Source of the DNA: Myrmaecium sp. VS I D KN 1
Taxonomy: Eukaryota > Ascomycota > Dothideomycetes > Valsariales > Valsariaceae
DNA: 64,000 nt
Reading direction: 5' to 3'
Assembly (NCBI GenBank): GCA_019775845.1
Contig: JADQAV010000027.1
Coordinates: forward strand, 310,001 to 374,000
Position numbers and translations under genes: made by a program. The notes beneath the pieces were generated by a model. The model was not told the DNA's origin and made no database searches. It worked only from the letters and a program-made list of their open reading frames with translations. Each line of letters opens with the position of its first letter. Position 1 is the first letter of the stretch. Positions 12,726-23,451 of this stretch are shown one piece after another.

Positions 12726-13580
12726 TGGAGAGGGAGTAGGGAAGGTGTAGGGAAGAGTGTGTGTGTGATGCGAAGCAAGCGCGGTGGTGAGGTTGATGGC
12801 AGGATGGGAGTAGAGTGGAAGTTGTCGAGCTGAGCGGCATGCTACGTCTGTCTCTCGCTCGAATCGAGTCACGCAAGGGAAGGACGAACATTCACGGTCC
12901 TTCCTCTCCCTTCCCTTCCCTCTTTCCTATTGCACCATCTTTTCGCATACTTGATCCCTTTCATCCGCCTGCTTTACCATCCTGTCTTTCTCCAGCCCCC
13001 CTTTCTCCTTTCTCTTGCATTTACATTTTTGCTTAGTTAACTTGCTTTATCCTCTTGTTCATTCTCTCCCCATGTCTCGTTCTTCCTTTTCTTCTCTTTT
13101 TCGGTTTAGTATATATCCTTGTCCGCGTTGCGATACTGCATGCTACCCCGGGAGAGATAAAACAAAGGGGGAAGGACGGCTAGAGGGGGAAAAAGGAGAA
13201 TAGATAGTGGAAGGGTAGAGAATGATATCGGCAAAAGGAGAGAACGATGATCGGTAAGGAAGAAAGCGAGGGATAGTGAGGCAATATATTATCCGATTAT
13301 AAAATCAACAGGACTCTCGCTCTGTCTTTCTCTTTTACTTTTTTATTCTTGTTTTTTTTTTTTTTTACGTATTTCATTGATCCCCATCATCGATGCGACC
13401 ACGACGGATGAGGGTAGAGAGACAAAGGGGTAAAGGCGAAGGGCAAAGAGCAAAGGCGAAAGGTAAAGAGCAAAGAGCAAAGGCAAAGTGTCAAGGCACA
13501 GGTCACAGCCGTTGAAGCATCATGCTGGAACATTCAAACTACAGATATCAACATGAACCACGTCGTCACTACCGATGCCA
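12726..13580. other. Convergent intergenic region with simple repeats
   Basis: It lies between the 3' ends of the microprotein gene and the carboxypeptidase gene. It holds a T16 run at about 13351-13366 and a purine-rich imperfect tandem array (units like GCAAAGAGCAAAGGCGAAAG) at about 13427-13497. No gene is seen. Confidence 0.5.
13427..13497. repeat. Imperfect purine-rich tandem repeat
   Basis: Variants of GCAAAG and GGCGAAAG alternate over about 70 bp beside the 3' end of the carboxypeptidase gene. It is simple-sequence in character. Confidence 0.7.
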
Positions 13581-15547
13581 TCACCCTACGTCCCTCTACC
13601 GACCACCGCGCCCAAAGTCAGCGCGGGGTCGGTTGGGCAACCTCCGCTTCCCGGGCGTCGACGAGCGGATGCGGCGGTCCACGCTCCTCCTGCCAACCGA
13701 GCGAGTCCGCGCGCTCCGCCGCACCAGGTCCGCCCTTCCAGCAACCACGCTCACAACGGGATCCGGTCCGTCGAGGGTGGTGTTGTAGGTCGCGTTGGAG
13801 GGGAGGACGGACCACTGGACGGTCGCGTTGCCCTCGCGGTAAGACGTCTCGGACGGGCCGACGGAGCGATAGCCGGACGCTTTGCCGACGGCGACGGTGC
13901 CGGTGGCCAGGTCGCGGCCGGCGATGGCGCGTGAAAAGAGCGTGAGCGCCGCGAGGGGCTGGTAGAAGGGCACCTCGTGGCCGCTCTCGTAGATGCGCAC
14001 CCAGGCGAAGTTGTCCGCCTCCCGGACCTCGCCGTGCGGGCGGCCGTCGTCGGCGACGGTGAGGTTGGCGAAGCCCGCCTCTGCGTACCCCGGCGCCGCC
14101 AGCTCCGTCGCCACCGCCAGCCCGCCCAGGAAGTTGCAGTTGTAGTCCGCGTCGCCGAAGTAGGCCACGACGCGGACGCCCTGGGCGAGGAGGGCGCGCA
14201 CGGCGGCCACGGTGCCGACGCGGCGGGCGTCGTCGCCCGTGCTGGAGAAGGCGGCGTAGACCGCCTCCGAGGACTCGGAGAAGTTCTGGTAGGCCCCGAT
14301 CGCGCGCTGCACGGCCGCCGTGTTCAGGTAGTCGACGTAGAAGCCGTACGGGAACGGGTCCGGGACCAGCTCGCGGATGTCGTACTCGTCCCGACCGGCG
14401 TAGTTGTCGTACACGGACTCGACCTCGTAGGCGCAGAAGGTATCGGCGCGGGCGCAGAGCGTGTCGTCGTTGGTGGCGTAGCAGGCTTGGAGTTGATCGA
14501 CGCAGTTGCCAGGTCCGTAAAGGTTGTTCTCCAAGAAGGCGGCGATGGAGGAGTTGAAGAACGGCCGGATGTACGGGTTTCCCGGCGAGACCGTGTAGTT
14601 GTAGTAGGCTTGGTACTGAAGCAACGGGTCATACCAGCCGTTGCCGATCAGGACGGTCTCGAGGTGGATCTCGTGGGCGCCTTCGGGAAGGTCGGCGTTT
14701 TGCTGCTCTATATACTCGTTGAAGACGGGACCGTAGTGGCCGCCGTAGCTTTCGGTGGCGAAGTGGAAGCCGTGGCGGGAGTACTGGGGAAAGGCGCCCA
14801 TGAAACCTTGCAGCGTCTTCCAGAAGTTCGGTGCAGCGGCGGTCGTGCTGTTCGCCGTAAGGGAAGTGTTGCCATACGAGTATGTTCCGCATGTTCCAAA
14901 GCTCTCGGCATAGTCGGGGCAAGTGGCATTGGGGAGGACGATGGCTATCCCGGAGCCATCTGGGTCTACGTAACCTGGCACCGGGATCGAATATGAGAAT
15001 CCGACTTGAGTCGGCTGGTCGATGAAGAGCTGTGAGGTAGCGTTGTGAGCGGCTGAACGACTTCTTCAATAAGGTAACCTGATGCCTTTGGGACCTACCA
15101 TATTCGAAACATTCGACCAGCTGTAGGGGTTATTGTAGACGACGCCCTCATCGTCCACGCCGCAAGGTCCCAATTCCTGGAACAATCCGATCATCGACGA
15201 GCTGCCGGGTCCACCATTGATCTTCGAGAGAAACTCAGTCTAAGTTGGCCATACACGGTTTGCAAAGCAGAAGAACATACCCACACCGTCAACGGCGCCG
15301 TTGACGGGTCCTCATTCCGGCTTTCGAAGAACCACCAGAAGATGTGCTGATCCTCTGCCACGTCCGCGTACCCGGAATAGCTCTTCACGTCCGGGTCAAG
15401 CTCGCATATTCCGGCCGGCACCTCTTTGTAGCGCACGCTAACATTGGCGTAGCCTTTGGCCTCCTTCAGGTCGGTTGGTGCAGCGACGAATTGACCAAGG
15501 GCACACGGGATTACACAGACCGCGCAAGACAAAATAGGAAGACGCAT
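13581..15547 (-). CDS. Secreted serine carboxypeptidase (peptidase family S10)
   Basis: Predicted 559-aa exopeptidase that removes C-terminal residues. Exons on the minus strand are 15281-15547, 15099-15221, 13755-15029 and a 15-nt last exon, 13581-13595. Introns are 59, 69 and 159 nt. A signal peptide is clear ([18 protein letters not shown], cleavage near residue 18). Family hallmarks are LTVW followed by NGGPGSSSM (oxyanion hole), [19 protein letters not shown], the catalytic Ser (~224) in ESYGGHYGP, the catalytic Asp in GDADYNCN, and the catalytic His in [11 protein letters not shown]. Many N-x-S/T sites fit a glycosylated vacuolar or extracellular enzyme. If the last intron were kept, the protein would instead run on to a stop at 13596 with an Arg-rich tail unlike a secreted enzyme. 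The spliced end has a GTGAGC donor, CTGAC branch point and TAG acceptor and is preferred. Substrate preference is not predictable. Confidence 0.92.
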
Positions 15548-17074
15548 TTTCAAAGAGAGGATAGTAATATTTTGCGGCAAGAGAAGGTCGCTGCGAGCAG
15601 ACGGCGAGGCATATGGCAAAGGCGACGGACAGAAAAACCAGAAGCACGGTGTGACCCGGTCGCCAAAGAGCTCCCAGGAGGGATTGAAAGAGGTGGGGAT
15701 ACAGGTCTTCCTTATATAGAGTCCACTCACAGCTCATCCCGAGATAGCTGACTCTTGTACCTGCCAAGGTAGGATGGACGGTGGCTCATCCATCCAGGGC
15801 GGTGACGTTCCCCGAAGGATCAGCTCCGATCGCATGCATGAGGGGAGAGAGAAAGTCCGTCCAAGGGGCGAGGGTGAAGGTGGAAGAGGGGATCCTTGCT
15901 TGCTGAGCTGCTCAACTGCTCAGCTGCTCTGGCAGGCTCGCAGGTATTACTCGGCACCGGCACCGATAGCAACTGGGAGACGATGCAGTTGCCTAGGCGG
16001 TTTCGGGCAGGTGAACCCCACCTAAGGTGCCCTTACCACCTCTCTCGGAGGTCTTGCGTCGTCCTGCGAACCTGAGGCAACGAAGGTGAAAGATATGTAG
16101 TACCTTTTAGGACGGATGTCAGCTTCAGTATTTAGAATGGTAGGCACGGAACTGGAGGTGAATTGGTATATCTCATAATGTACAATACCAATGCGGTCAT
16201 GTAAGTAATGATACGTACTCGTACTAATTGAAGTTCATCAACCTTCAAGATAAGTACTACTGTACCGTAAAGGATGTACTGTACTGGAGTGAAGCAGCTC
16301 AAGAACCTTTCGTGCTACTCATACGCTCCGACTGCGCATTGGCCCGTGATGGAGCTTGCGGACGGATGTTCAAAGCTCAAAGCTCAAAGCTCGATGCGAC
16401 GGGCGACGGGCGACGGGCCCATCTATGGACGGGAGGCCTGCCATCCGATGAGGTCACCACATCCCCGACCGATCCCTTGCACCAGATCAAACCAAACTCA
16501 CAACCAAACCTGCAGTAGTGCGCATACAAAAAGTGTCTATCGCGGGCGTGCAGTCACCATAGCAGGTCCGCGGCGGGTTGCATTCGACACAACGAACAAT
16601 GACTTTTGAGGGGGAAAGGGAGCTGGCCGGCTGCGGAGCCCGGGAGGCCTAGAGGGTTTCTAAGCGAGCCCGGCCGCCTTGAACTTCGCCAGCCCAGCCC
16701 GTTCCTGTCCAGTTCCAGTTCACTTCACACCTTACCTGACCTTCCCTTACCGACCAAACATCATCCGGTTGGGCAACGCCTTTCACCGTACCACCGCGCC
16801 GGACACAGGATACCTCTGCCTCTCGCGCATCGCTCTCGCCATCCGCGCCCTTGATACCCGCCGCTGCACTTCTGCCTCCGTCGCCGGAGCCCTGACGTCG
16901 CAACATCACCTCCCAACCCTCCCGTCCTTCCACGAAGCCGCACCAGCCATAAACACCGCAAGCCTTCCATCTAAGCCCGCCACCGACGCCTCTGCATCGC
17001 CAATCCGCCTGTCCAACCCGTACCGACGCCGACTTTGATACCCTTCTACGCATACCCGATCCCCCGAAAAAGCC
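15548..17074. other. 1.5-kb divergent intergenic region
   Basis: It separates the carboxypeptidase (minus) from TOA1 (plus), so it should hold both promoters. Visible are a CCTAAGG palindromic word at about 16018-16033, repeated GTAC words around 16250-16285, and two adjacent triplicated 7-mers (CAAAGCT x3 then GACGGGC x3) at about 16371-16418. Open frames at 16606-17053 have no family resemblance and probably reflect a GC-rich leader. Confidence 0.5.
16371..16418. repeat. Two abutting triplicated 7-mers
   Basis: CAAAGCT is present about three times, followed a few bases later by GACGGGC about three times. Both are short tandem duplications in the presumed promoter region between the carboxypeptidase and TOA1. 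Confidence 0.75.
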
Positions 17075-19019
17075 ATGTCGAACCAGATAGTGGTCAGTTA
17101 CTCTCCGCTTCCCGTACTCAGCGCGCGCGCGGAGCTACGGTGGACCACGAACTGACGGTGCGCCACTTGCAGGGACCGACTTATGCGCAGGTCATCGAGA
17201 AGGTGATTCAGACGTCGCTCAACGACTTCGAAGAGCACGGAGTCGACCAGCAGACGCTGCAGGAGATGAAGGAGGTACGTGAGCTGTGTTTCCTTGGTCG
17301 AGTTGCGGACCCAGGCAGGTCACCCCATCAGTTCGCTGCGTTTGGACGACTGCGCATGTCAGCCTGATGGCCCTTTTCCTATCCGCAACCGGAGCCTGCT
17401 TGCTGCACATCCGCAACAGGAAAGCTGGGGGCGGATCGGAAGAGGGGAGGAGTGCGGGTGGTGAGCCAGCAAAAGCGGGGCCGGGGCGTGCTGGGAACGG
17501 GCGCGGGCGAGAGGGAGTCGGAGGGTCGGGGGGCGGCGGCTGTATTTGGGGGTTTGGGGGTTTGGGGCCTTGGGAGGGACCTCGGGGCCTTGTTTTATAC
17601 CCAAACCCACCGCCCTCGCCCAACCGCCCAACCGCCCACCGCCCGCGTCCAACCCCCCGGCCCAATCGTCCCGCGTCTTCCTCGCTTCGGCTAAGCCCCA
17701 TGTGACCGGATATCCCTCCCGGTCACTACCACTCCCCCTCAGCCTTGCGACCACCAGCATCTCTCTCGTTCTTCTCTCTGTCTCTTTCGCTCTTTCTCTC
17801 AGTTCCTCTCTTCTCTTTTTCTCTCCTATCCATGTTTCTCTCTGCCTTTATCCTTTGCTTCATCCTCCCCTCTTTCCTTCTCTCTTTTCTCTCCTTGACA
17901 AAATCGACTAACTTTCTCCTCTTCTCTCTCGATAGACATGGCAAGAGAGGCTGTCCAAGGCCAACATCGCCATCTTCCCTTGGGATCCCGCGCCACCAGC
18001 TCCCGCTAACCCTCCCACTGTGCCTTCCAACGTGCCCAAGACGGAACCCTCGCCTGCACCGGCGGCTGCATCTGCCCAGCACCAGCAGGGCTATGTCGAT
18101 CAGCGCGTAAAAACCGAATCGCCCTATGAAGCTCCAAACTCTGGCTATCCCATGCAGAACGGCTACCCGGCTGTCTCAGGCTTGGACCGCAATATCGCCC
18201 AACAACGTGCCGCGCAGCTACTCCAGAGAAACTACGGACAGCAAGCAGAAGCATCTCTTGCATCCGCAGGCATTACGCATCCTCCCAACGGCCTGCAACT
18301 CCCAGGTCAAGCACCGCGTCCGACAGGCCTGCAACTTCCCGGTCAGCAGCAACAACAACAACAACAACAACAACCACCGCGGCCTGTACAACCGCAGATG
18401 CCTCCTCAACAGCATCCCTCGAACCTTTACAAATCGCAGAACGATGGCGCTGGAGATGCCGAGGACGAATGGCGGGCTGTCGTGCAAGCTAGGCGTGAGC
18501 AGAGCGACGAGGGGAGATGTGAGGCGGACCGGATGCTTTATGCCGAACTTCAACGAGTAGCTCGGCAACAAGATAGCGGTCTGATGGTGCCTCTCAAGGA
18601 AGTTAAAACCGCAAAAAGCAAGAAGAGGAGGTCTCCGGCGCATCAGAGCGAACCGTCTGCCCCGGAAACTTCATCTGCGGTTCCAATCCCGCAGCTTGAT
18701 GGCGAGTTCGATGATGACGATGTTAAGGCAAAGATCGATGACGATGAGGCCATCAATTCCGATCTTGATGACTCCGAAGATGAGCTGGCCCAGGATGAGG
18801 AGGAGGAAGATGGCGAAGGCGGTGCCCAAGAGATCATGCTCTGCACATACGACAAGGTGCAACGGGTGAAGAACAAGTGGAAGTGCACGCTCAAGGATGG
18901 TATCCTCAACACGAATGGGAAAGAGTAAGTGAACGCCAACATAATATTTGGGTGATGACCCTCAGCTAATACGCAACAGCTACCTTTTCCACAAAGCCAA
19001 CGGCGAGTTCGAGTGGTAA
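17075..19019 (+). CDS. TOA1: Transcription initiation factor TFIIA large (alpha/beta) subunit
   Basis: Predicted 382-aa general transcription factor that stabilises TBP on promoter DNA. Exons are 17075-17092, 17173-17274, 17936-18924 and 18980-19019. The N-terminal four-helix-bundle segment is split by introns and reads YAQVIEKVIQTSLNDFEEHGV then TWQERLSK. The centre is Gln/Pro-rich with a CAA-coded poly-Gln run (about 18345-18375). An acidic stretch (DDDD, DSEDE, EEEED) precedes the C-terminal beta-barrel segment MLCTYDKVQRVKNKWKC and the terminal YLFHKANGEFEW, both strongly conserved in TOA1. The first intron has an unusual GTCAGT donor. The second is 661 nt, very long for this genome, and contains a G-quadruplex motif. 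The last intron splits the conserved terminus, and the join restores GKDYLFHKANG. Identification is certain; the six-codon first exon is inferred from family fit and phase. Confidence 0.95.
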
Positions 19020-20587
19020 AAGCACAACGTGCCTCACCCAATGCTCTCATTTCGTGCACAGTTGTGCCTTCTATTCCCTTTAACTTTCCTTCTTTTACTT
19101 TCTAGACGCTCTGACGTTTCTCGACTTAGCTCCTCAAGGGCACAGGAGGGTGGGCAACGTTTCCCTTCTACTTCGGTGGAATAATGTACGATGGTGGGAC
19201 TCAACACGATCTTCTCTTCTTTTTCTTGCACTTCTCTTTTCGTTTTCTTTCCATTCGCGCCCCTGGATGTGGCATGTGGGCTTTTTCTTTTTCTTTTTTT
19301 TTTTCCTTCTCCCTTTTTTCCCTCTTCCAACCCAAGAAGCGAACATCGATTTCCCATCATAGCTCTCCTTCACAAGTCTCAGTGATGATGGGCCGCTGGC
19401 GATGACGGGATTGGAACCGTCCATATTGGTGCGACGGTCGGACGGCGAGCGGGGGAAGGATGGTGGTTGGTGGGTGATGGTGGATGGCAGGCAGGATGCC
19501 TCCTACCTTTATCACAAATCGTTCGGTCTCACACCGTGTGGATATGACGAAAACAAAAGGCTGGACGTGGAGGAACGACGACGGCGCCTTTTTCCCATTT
19601 TCCCTTTCCTTTTTCTTTTTTTTTCCTACTTACACCCCTTGATTATCCTAACTTCTTTGGGGGGTTCGGGATGGGGGCTTCTTCTCCTTTTTCTTGAAGC
19701 TCGTTTCATCGATGCTACTAGCACCACCACCACCATCATCATCACTGAGCGGAGGGTTGATATGCTCTGAATGGGGGCAATACGGATGGACGGCGCAGTG
19801 AAGCAAATGCAGTGGATGACATTTCCTCAATCAACGAAAGAATAAAAGGAAATAAATAGGACGGTCAATTCCACTGTGAATCAAGATACTCACTCTTTCT
19901 CTCCTCTCTCCAAGCCATATTTTCTATTTTCCTTCTTTTTCATATTTTATTTTCCCTTTTTTTTTAGGATGACCATACGTGTGTATGTATACACGCATAC
20001 ATCCCCAGTACATGCCCACATCTGAAGCGCGAGAACCAGAAAGACAGGAAAAGAAAGAAAGGAAGGAAGGTGGAAAGACCGTAATCGAATGCGCCTTCGG
20101 TTCCCTTTTCAAGAAGATGGTGGGGAGGGAAAAATGAGGGCAGGCAGGAAGGCAGGCAGGCAGGGTATCTATGAGTTAAGAGATACTACTATAAGGATAT
20201 ATACCTTAGACATTCCACCGAAAACAGAACACCTCATGCACACACACATGTTGACAGAAACGATGCATGCACGCACATGTACACGTTATGAGAAAATGAA
20301 AAGGAAGAATGAATTTAAAGGAGAAAGGGTGAGGCGGGCACCGGGCCCTTTTCGCGATGCATCGTCATCGTGGTTGGCGCAGTCGTCGTTGCCACAAGTC
20401 ACTCTAGAACGCCGGAGCCCCATCCATCCATCCATGCTTGCGCCCCGATTCCATGAGCGCACCAGACATGCTTATGCGGACAAAGGAAGAAAAAACGAAA
20501 AGAGGAGAGGAACAGGGAAAAAGGCGGCCGCCCAAAGCAAACGCAGCATGGGCCTTTAATGCGACGTCCCCCGCCTCATCACAGCAC
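19020..20587. other. Convergent intergenic region, T-rich
   Basis: It lies between the 3' ends of TOA1 (plus) and the PPxY membrane protein (minus). It carries poly-T and T/C runs (about 19285-19320, 19590-19625, 19960-19970) and small GGCA and CCAT repeats (about 20140-20165 and 20420-20435). No supported gene is seen; it is probably two 3' UTRs plus spacer. Confidence 0.5.
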
Positions 20588-22066
20588 TTACGCACCCAGT
20601 CCACGGAATAGCGGATGCACGTCTTGTTCCCGCGCTCCGTCCCGCGGGATCCCATCCGAAGGCGTTTCCCCACCATCTGACGCCGGTAGCGCCGAAAGAG
20701 GGTTTCGCTCATCGTAAACAGTACTCCGTGGCATGGCTGTGACCACATACGTAACCCCGTCATCGCTGGCGTAGCTCGGGGGTCGAGGGGACGAGGAAGG
20801 CGCGGAGTCAGGATCGTCAGTCGCATCGCGTTGATCAGGTTGCTGCTGCTCCCTTGGGCTCCGACGTTGATTTCGGTTCCCACTGCGATCCTCGCCTTGT
20901 GTAGTCGCAGCGGAGGGATCCGCGTCTTCGACCCGTTGCCAGTGAAGAAGGTTGGGATCTAGCGGGACGCTGCAGCGCCAGAGGCCGTATGCAGGCGGAG
21001 GTTGCTTGAGCAGCGTGAGCCGGCGCTCCTTCTCCGCCTCGTCCAGGCTCAGCCTTGCCGCCGCAGCCGCTTCATCGGCAGCGTCGATGCCGAGAGCAAC
21101 CTCCTCGTCGCGGGCGAGGTGGACGCGGATGGGGCGAATGGGGTGGAAGCCCGAAGGGGAGGTGATGGAGGGAAGACGAGGAGGGTCGAGGGCACCTGGC
21201 GGAGCGTGGTGCAGGCGACGGCGGTAGAGTAGTGTGGTGAACAGGGAATGGAGGAAGAAGATAGCGATGCTCAGGAGGATGAGAATGAACAGGACCTGCA
21301 GCTCCTGTCCAACTCCGTGACGGGTAAGGACGATGGCGAGGTAGATTGCGAGAATGGAGGCGAGGAGGAGGCCGGCGATTATGGTGGTGATGGTCTTGCT
21401 ACGAAGGGTGGCGGCGTGTTTGCTGCTGGTGCCGAGGATGTCAGATGAGGATGAGGTGTCGCCGCCGGGTTTGCGGCGGCGAACCCATTGACTTGCTTGG
21501 GGGCGGTGATGGCGGGTATGGCGGTGATGATGATGCCGATGTCGTCGGCGCCGGTGGACAAGATCGGCGAGTTGTTCGGTTTCGGGGTCGAGGCTGCCAT
21601 GACTGGGACCACGGGCATGGTGGCTTGGTCGCGGTTCCGTTCCTGGCGGACCCATCTGCGTTGCCGGGAAAGCGGGATGGGAGGCCTCTATGTCTTGAAT
21701 GTAGGAGCTTGCGGTATGCTGCGGTGGTGGGAGGGGGAGCGACGCGGCTGATACATGTACCATGCCACCGTCTAGGCGACGCTGATCATGTATAGGCAGT
21801 TCCGGGGGAGGCGTATTCCTTCTCAAGAAGCTGCTGAACCTGATCTTCGGGGTGTTCTGTGCCGAAGACGATGGGGAACCGGTATACACCGAGCTGCCTT
21901 GCAGGTAGGAACGGACTCTGGCCGGGAGCCATGGTGACCGATCGAGTCGGTCCGGGTGGGGAGAAGCGCTGGCAAAGAGTGGCAGAGGCATGTCGACGAT
22001 GCGAACGTCTTCGAAGTGCGGCGTGCGCCTGAGGGTTCTGTTAGTGGTTGGATGAGTGAAATCCAT
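20588..22066 (-). CDS. Two-TM membrane protein with PPxY motifs, fungal, function unknown
   Basis: Intronless frame of 492 residues, starting at the ATG at 22066; the open frame upstream has no ATG until 22378 and is atypical. Residues 1-165 are Pro/Ser-rich. A His/Arg tract (HRHHHHRHTRHH) lies near 176-187. Two hydrophobic helices follow at about 226-246 (TIIAGLLLASILAIYLAIVL) and 257-280 (LFILILLSIAIFFLHSLF). The cytosolic tail contains PPAY (357-360, within PPPAYGLWRCSV) and PPSY (429-432, within RPPSYASDDGVTYV). PPxY is the ligand of WW domains such as those of the Nedd4/Rsp5 ubiquitin ligase. Known Rsp5 adaptors are often small membrane proteins with this layout, so an adaptor or trafficking role is a fair hypothesis but not shown. 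The conserved feel around GLWRCSVPLDPNLLHWQRV suggests a real fungal family. No named homologue is recognised. Confidence 0.8.
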   Translation of the reverse strand: MDFTHPTTNRTLRRTPHFEDVRIVDMPLPLFASASPHPDRLDRSPWLPARVRSYLQGSSVYTGSPSSSAQNTPKIRFSSFLRRNTPPPELPIHDQRRLDGGMVHVSAASLPLPPPQHTASSYIQDIEASHPAFPATQMGPPGTEPRPSHHARGPSHGSLDPETEQLADLVHRRRRHRHHHHRHTRHHRPQASQWVRRRKPGGDTSSSSDILGTSSKHAATLRSKTITTIIAGLLLASILAIYLAIVLTRHGVGQELQVLFILILLSIAIFFLHSLFTTLLYRRRLHHAPPGALDPPRLPSITSPSGFHPIRPIRVHLARDEEVALGIDAADEAAAAARLSLDEAEKERRLTLLKQPPPAYGLWRCSVPLDPNLLHWQRVEDADPSAATTQGEDRSGNRNQRRSPREQQQPDQRDATDDPDSAPSSSPRPPSYASDDGVTYVVTAMPRSTVYDERNPLSALPASDGGETPSDGIPRDGAREQDVHPLFRGLGA

Positions 22067-23451
22067 GGTGGATAGGTATGCTCGGGGAGCCAAACCGAGT
22101 CGAAACCAAAAGTCCAGCAAGGAGGGTGAGCTCTGTATATCAACGACCGTCTTGTTTGCCCGGCAAACGAGATGTTGTTGTTTACCTCTCTCTCCTCCCG
22201 GAAGAGCAGCGGAGCTAGTAACGAGTGGAGGAGCGACGGGACGGATCCATGCAGTGCAGCAGTTCACCGCAGGTCCGGACCAGCCACAGCCACAGCCGGG
22301 ACAAGGGAGGGATGGCCAGGAAACAATGAGTGAAGGGGGATGGAAGTGAATGGACTGGAGCCGGCCCAGTGTCACCAAAAGACCTCAACGCAACTCTGCC
22401 ACCGACCCGGGTTGATTGGCGCAGACGGTGAGAAGAGGAGCGGATGGAGAAACCGACCTTGCGACAGCGGGTCAAGGTTGTCGATACAATGAGAGGACGG
22501 GGTGGGCGAAGAGAAGGGAAGGAAAGGAAGGAAAGGAAGGGAATGGAAGGAAAAAGGAAGAGAGAAGGAAAGAAGGAAGGAAAGGAAGGAAGCGCGATAC
22601 CTGCCTGCGTCTGTTCCGAGAATGAAGCTGGAAGGAACGGAATGTGAGGGAGGAAGGTACGGATACAAAGGAAAGGCCGGTCTGAGGCGCGGTCAAGACC
22701 AACGGAGGAGAGACGCCGGCAATGAGACGAAACGAACTTCAGGTGGTAGCAGGTTGGAACCCCCGACCTGAGGGCATCTGGCACGGCAGGGCACCGACGG
22801 GACGGGAGGAGCAGTTGGAGGTGATGTCTCAGCCTGGCACAATCAACTTCACCTGGTCCCGACCCCCCGGTCCCAGGTGAAACGAGATGCGCGCAAGGCC
22901 GAGGCGAACAGGAGCCCACACCCAACCAACCGTCCGACTTTCACCTACTGCTGTTTGCTTCCTGGCGCTTGATCTCCACGCACCAGGGCCACAGCCCTTC
23001 GCTTTGTACCAGAGCATCATGCAACAGGGATAGAGTCGCGCTCGTGTGGTTCAACGATTCACTGCGTTCGTCACTGGGGTACCTACGATGTTACTATCTT
23101 AGTGCTGCCCGCCTGGCCAACGGCTTCTCATGGGTACCTATTTCTTTCTTTTTTTTTCTTCGGGAGCAGGTTGCGTCCGGGCTATTCACAATAGGTTAAT
23201 GTACAAATCCCCCAACTCATGCGCACCTCTCTCGTCTCGTCTTCAAACGTTGCTTGCGCAGACCTGCGCCCATCGTACAGCGGGCGTGCACGTCACGTCT
23301 AGCCCCTTCATCATGCTGTCCCCCTTCGTAGCTGCTCCGGTCGAGCGAGCTTCTCCCTCTGACGTCCTGCTACGGCGACTTGAGGCGCACCATGTCGCAG
23401 CCGGTGCTTTGCAAGAGATCTAATCTTGAATCGAGCGGGCACTCTCCCTCT
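22067..23451. other. 1.4-kb intergenic region with a polypurine tract
   Basis: It lies upstream of the PPxY gene and downstream of the minus-strand WD40 gene. A GGAAGG/GGAAAG polypurine tract spans about 22513-22600, its complement giving CT-rich 5' leader sequence for the minus-strand gene. Open frames across it are Arg/Lys- or Phe/Ser/Leu-rich artefacts of that tract. Confidence 0.5.
22513..22600. repeat. Polypurine tract (GGAAGG/GAAAG units)
   Basis: About 90 bp of almost pure purine on the plus strand in irregular GGAAAGGAAGG units. On the minus strand it is a pyrimidine tract some 450-530 bp upstream of the PPxY gene start, a position where fungal promoters often carry CT boxes. Confidence 0.8.

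Noticed and set aside
13977-14996. 339-codon plus-strand frame (Val/Gly/Arg-rich)
   Set aside because: Opposite-strand shadow of the carboxypeptidase exon, caused by its GC-rich third positions.
22740-22780. T-arm-like GGTTGGAACCCCC on the plus strand
   Set aside because: No tRNA cloverleaf can be built around it on either strand.
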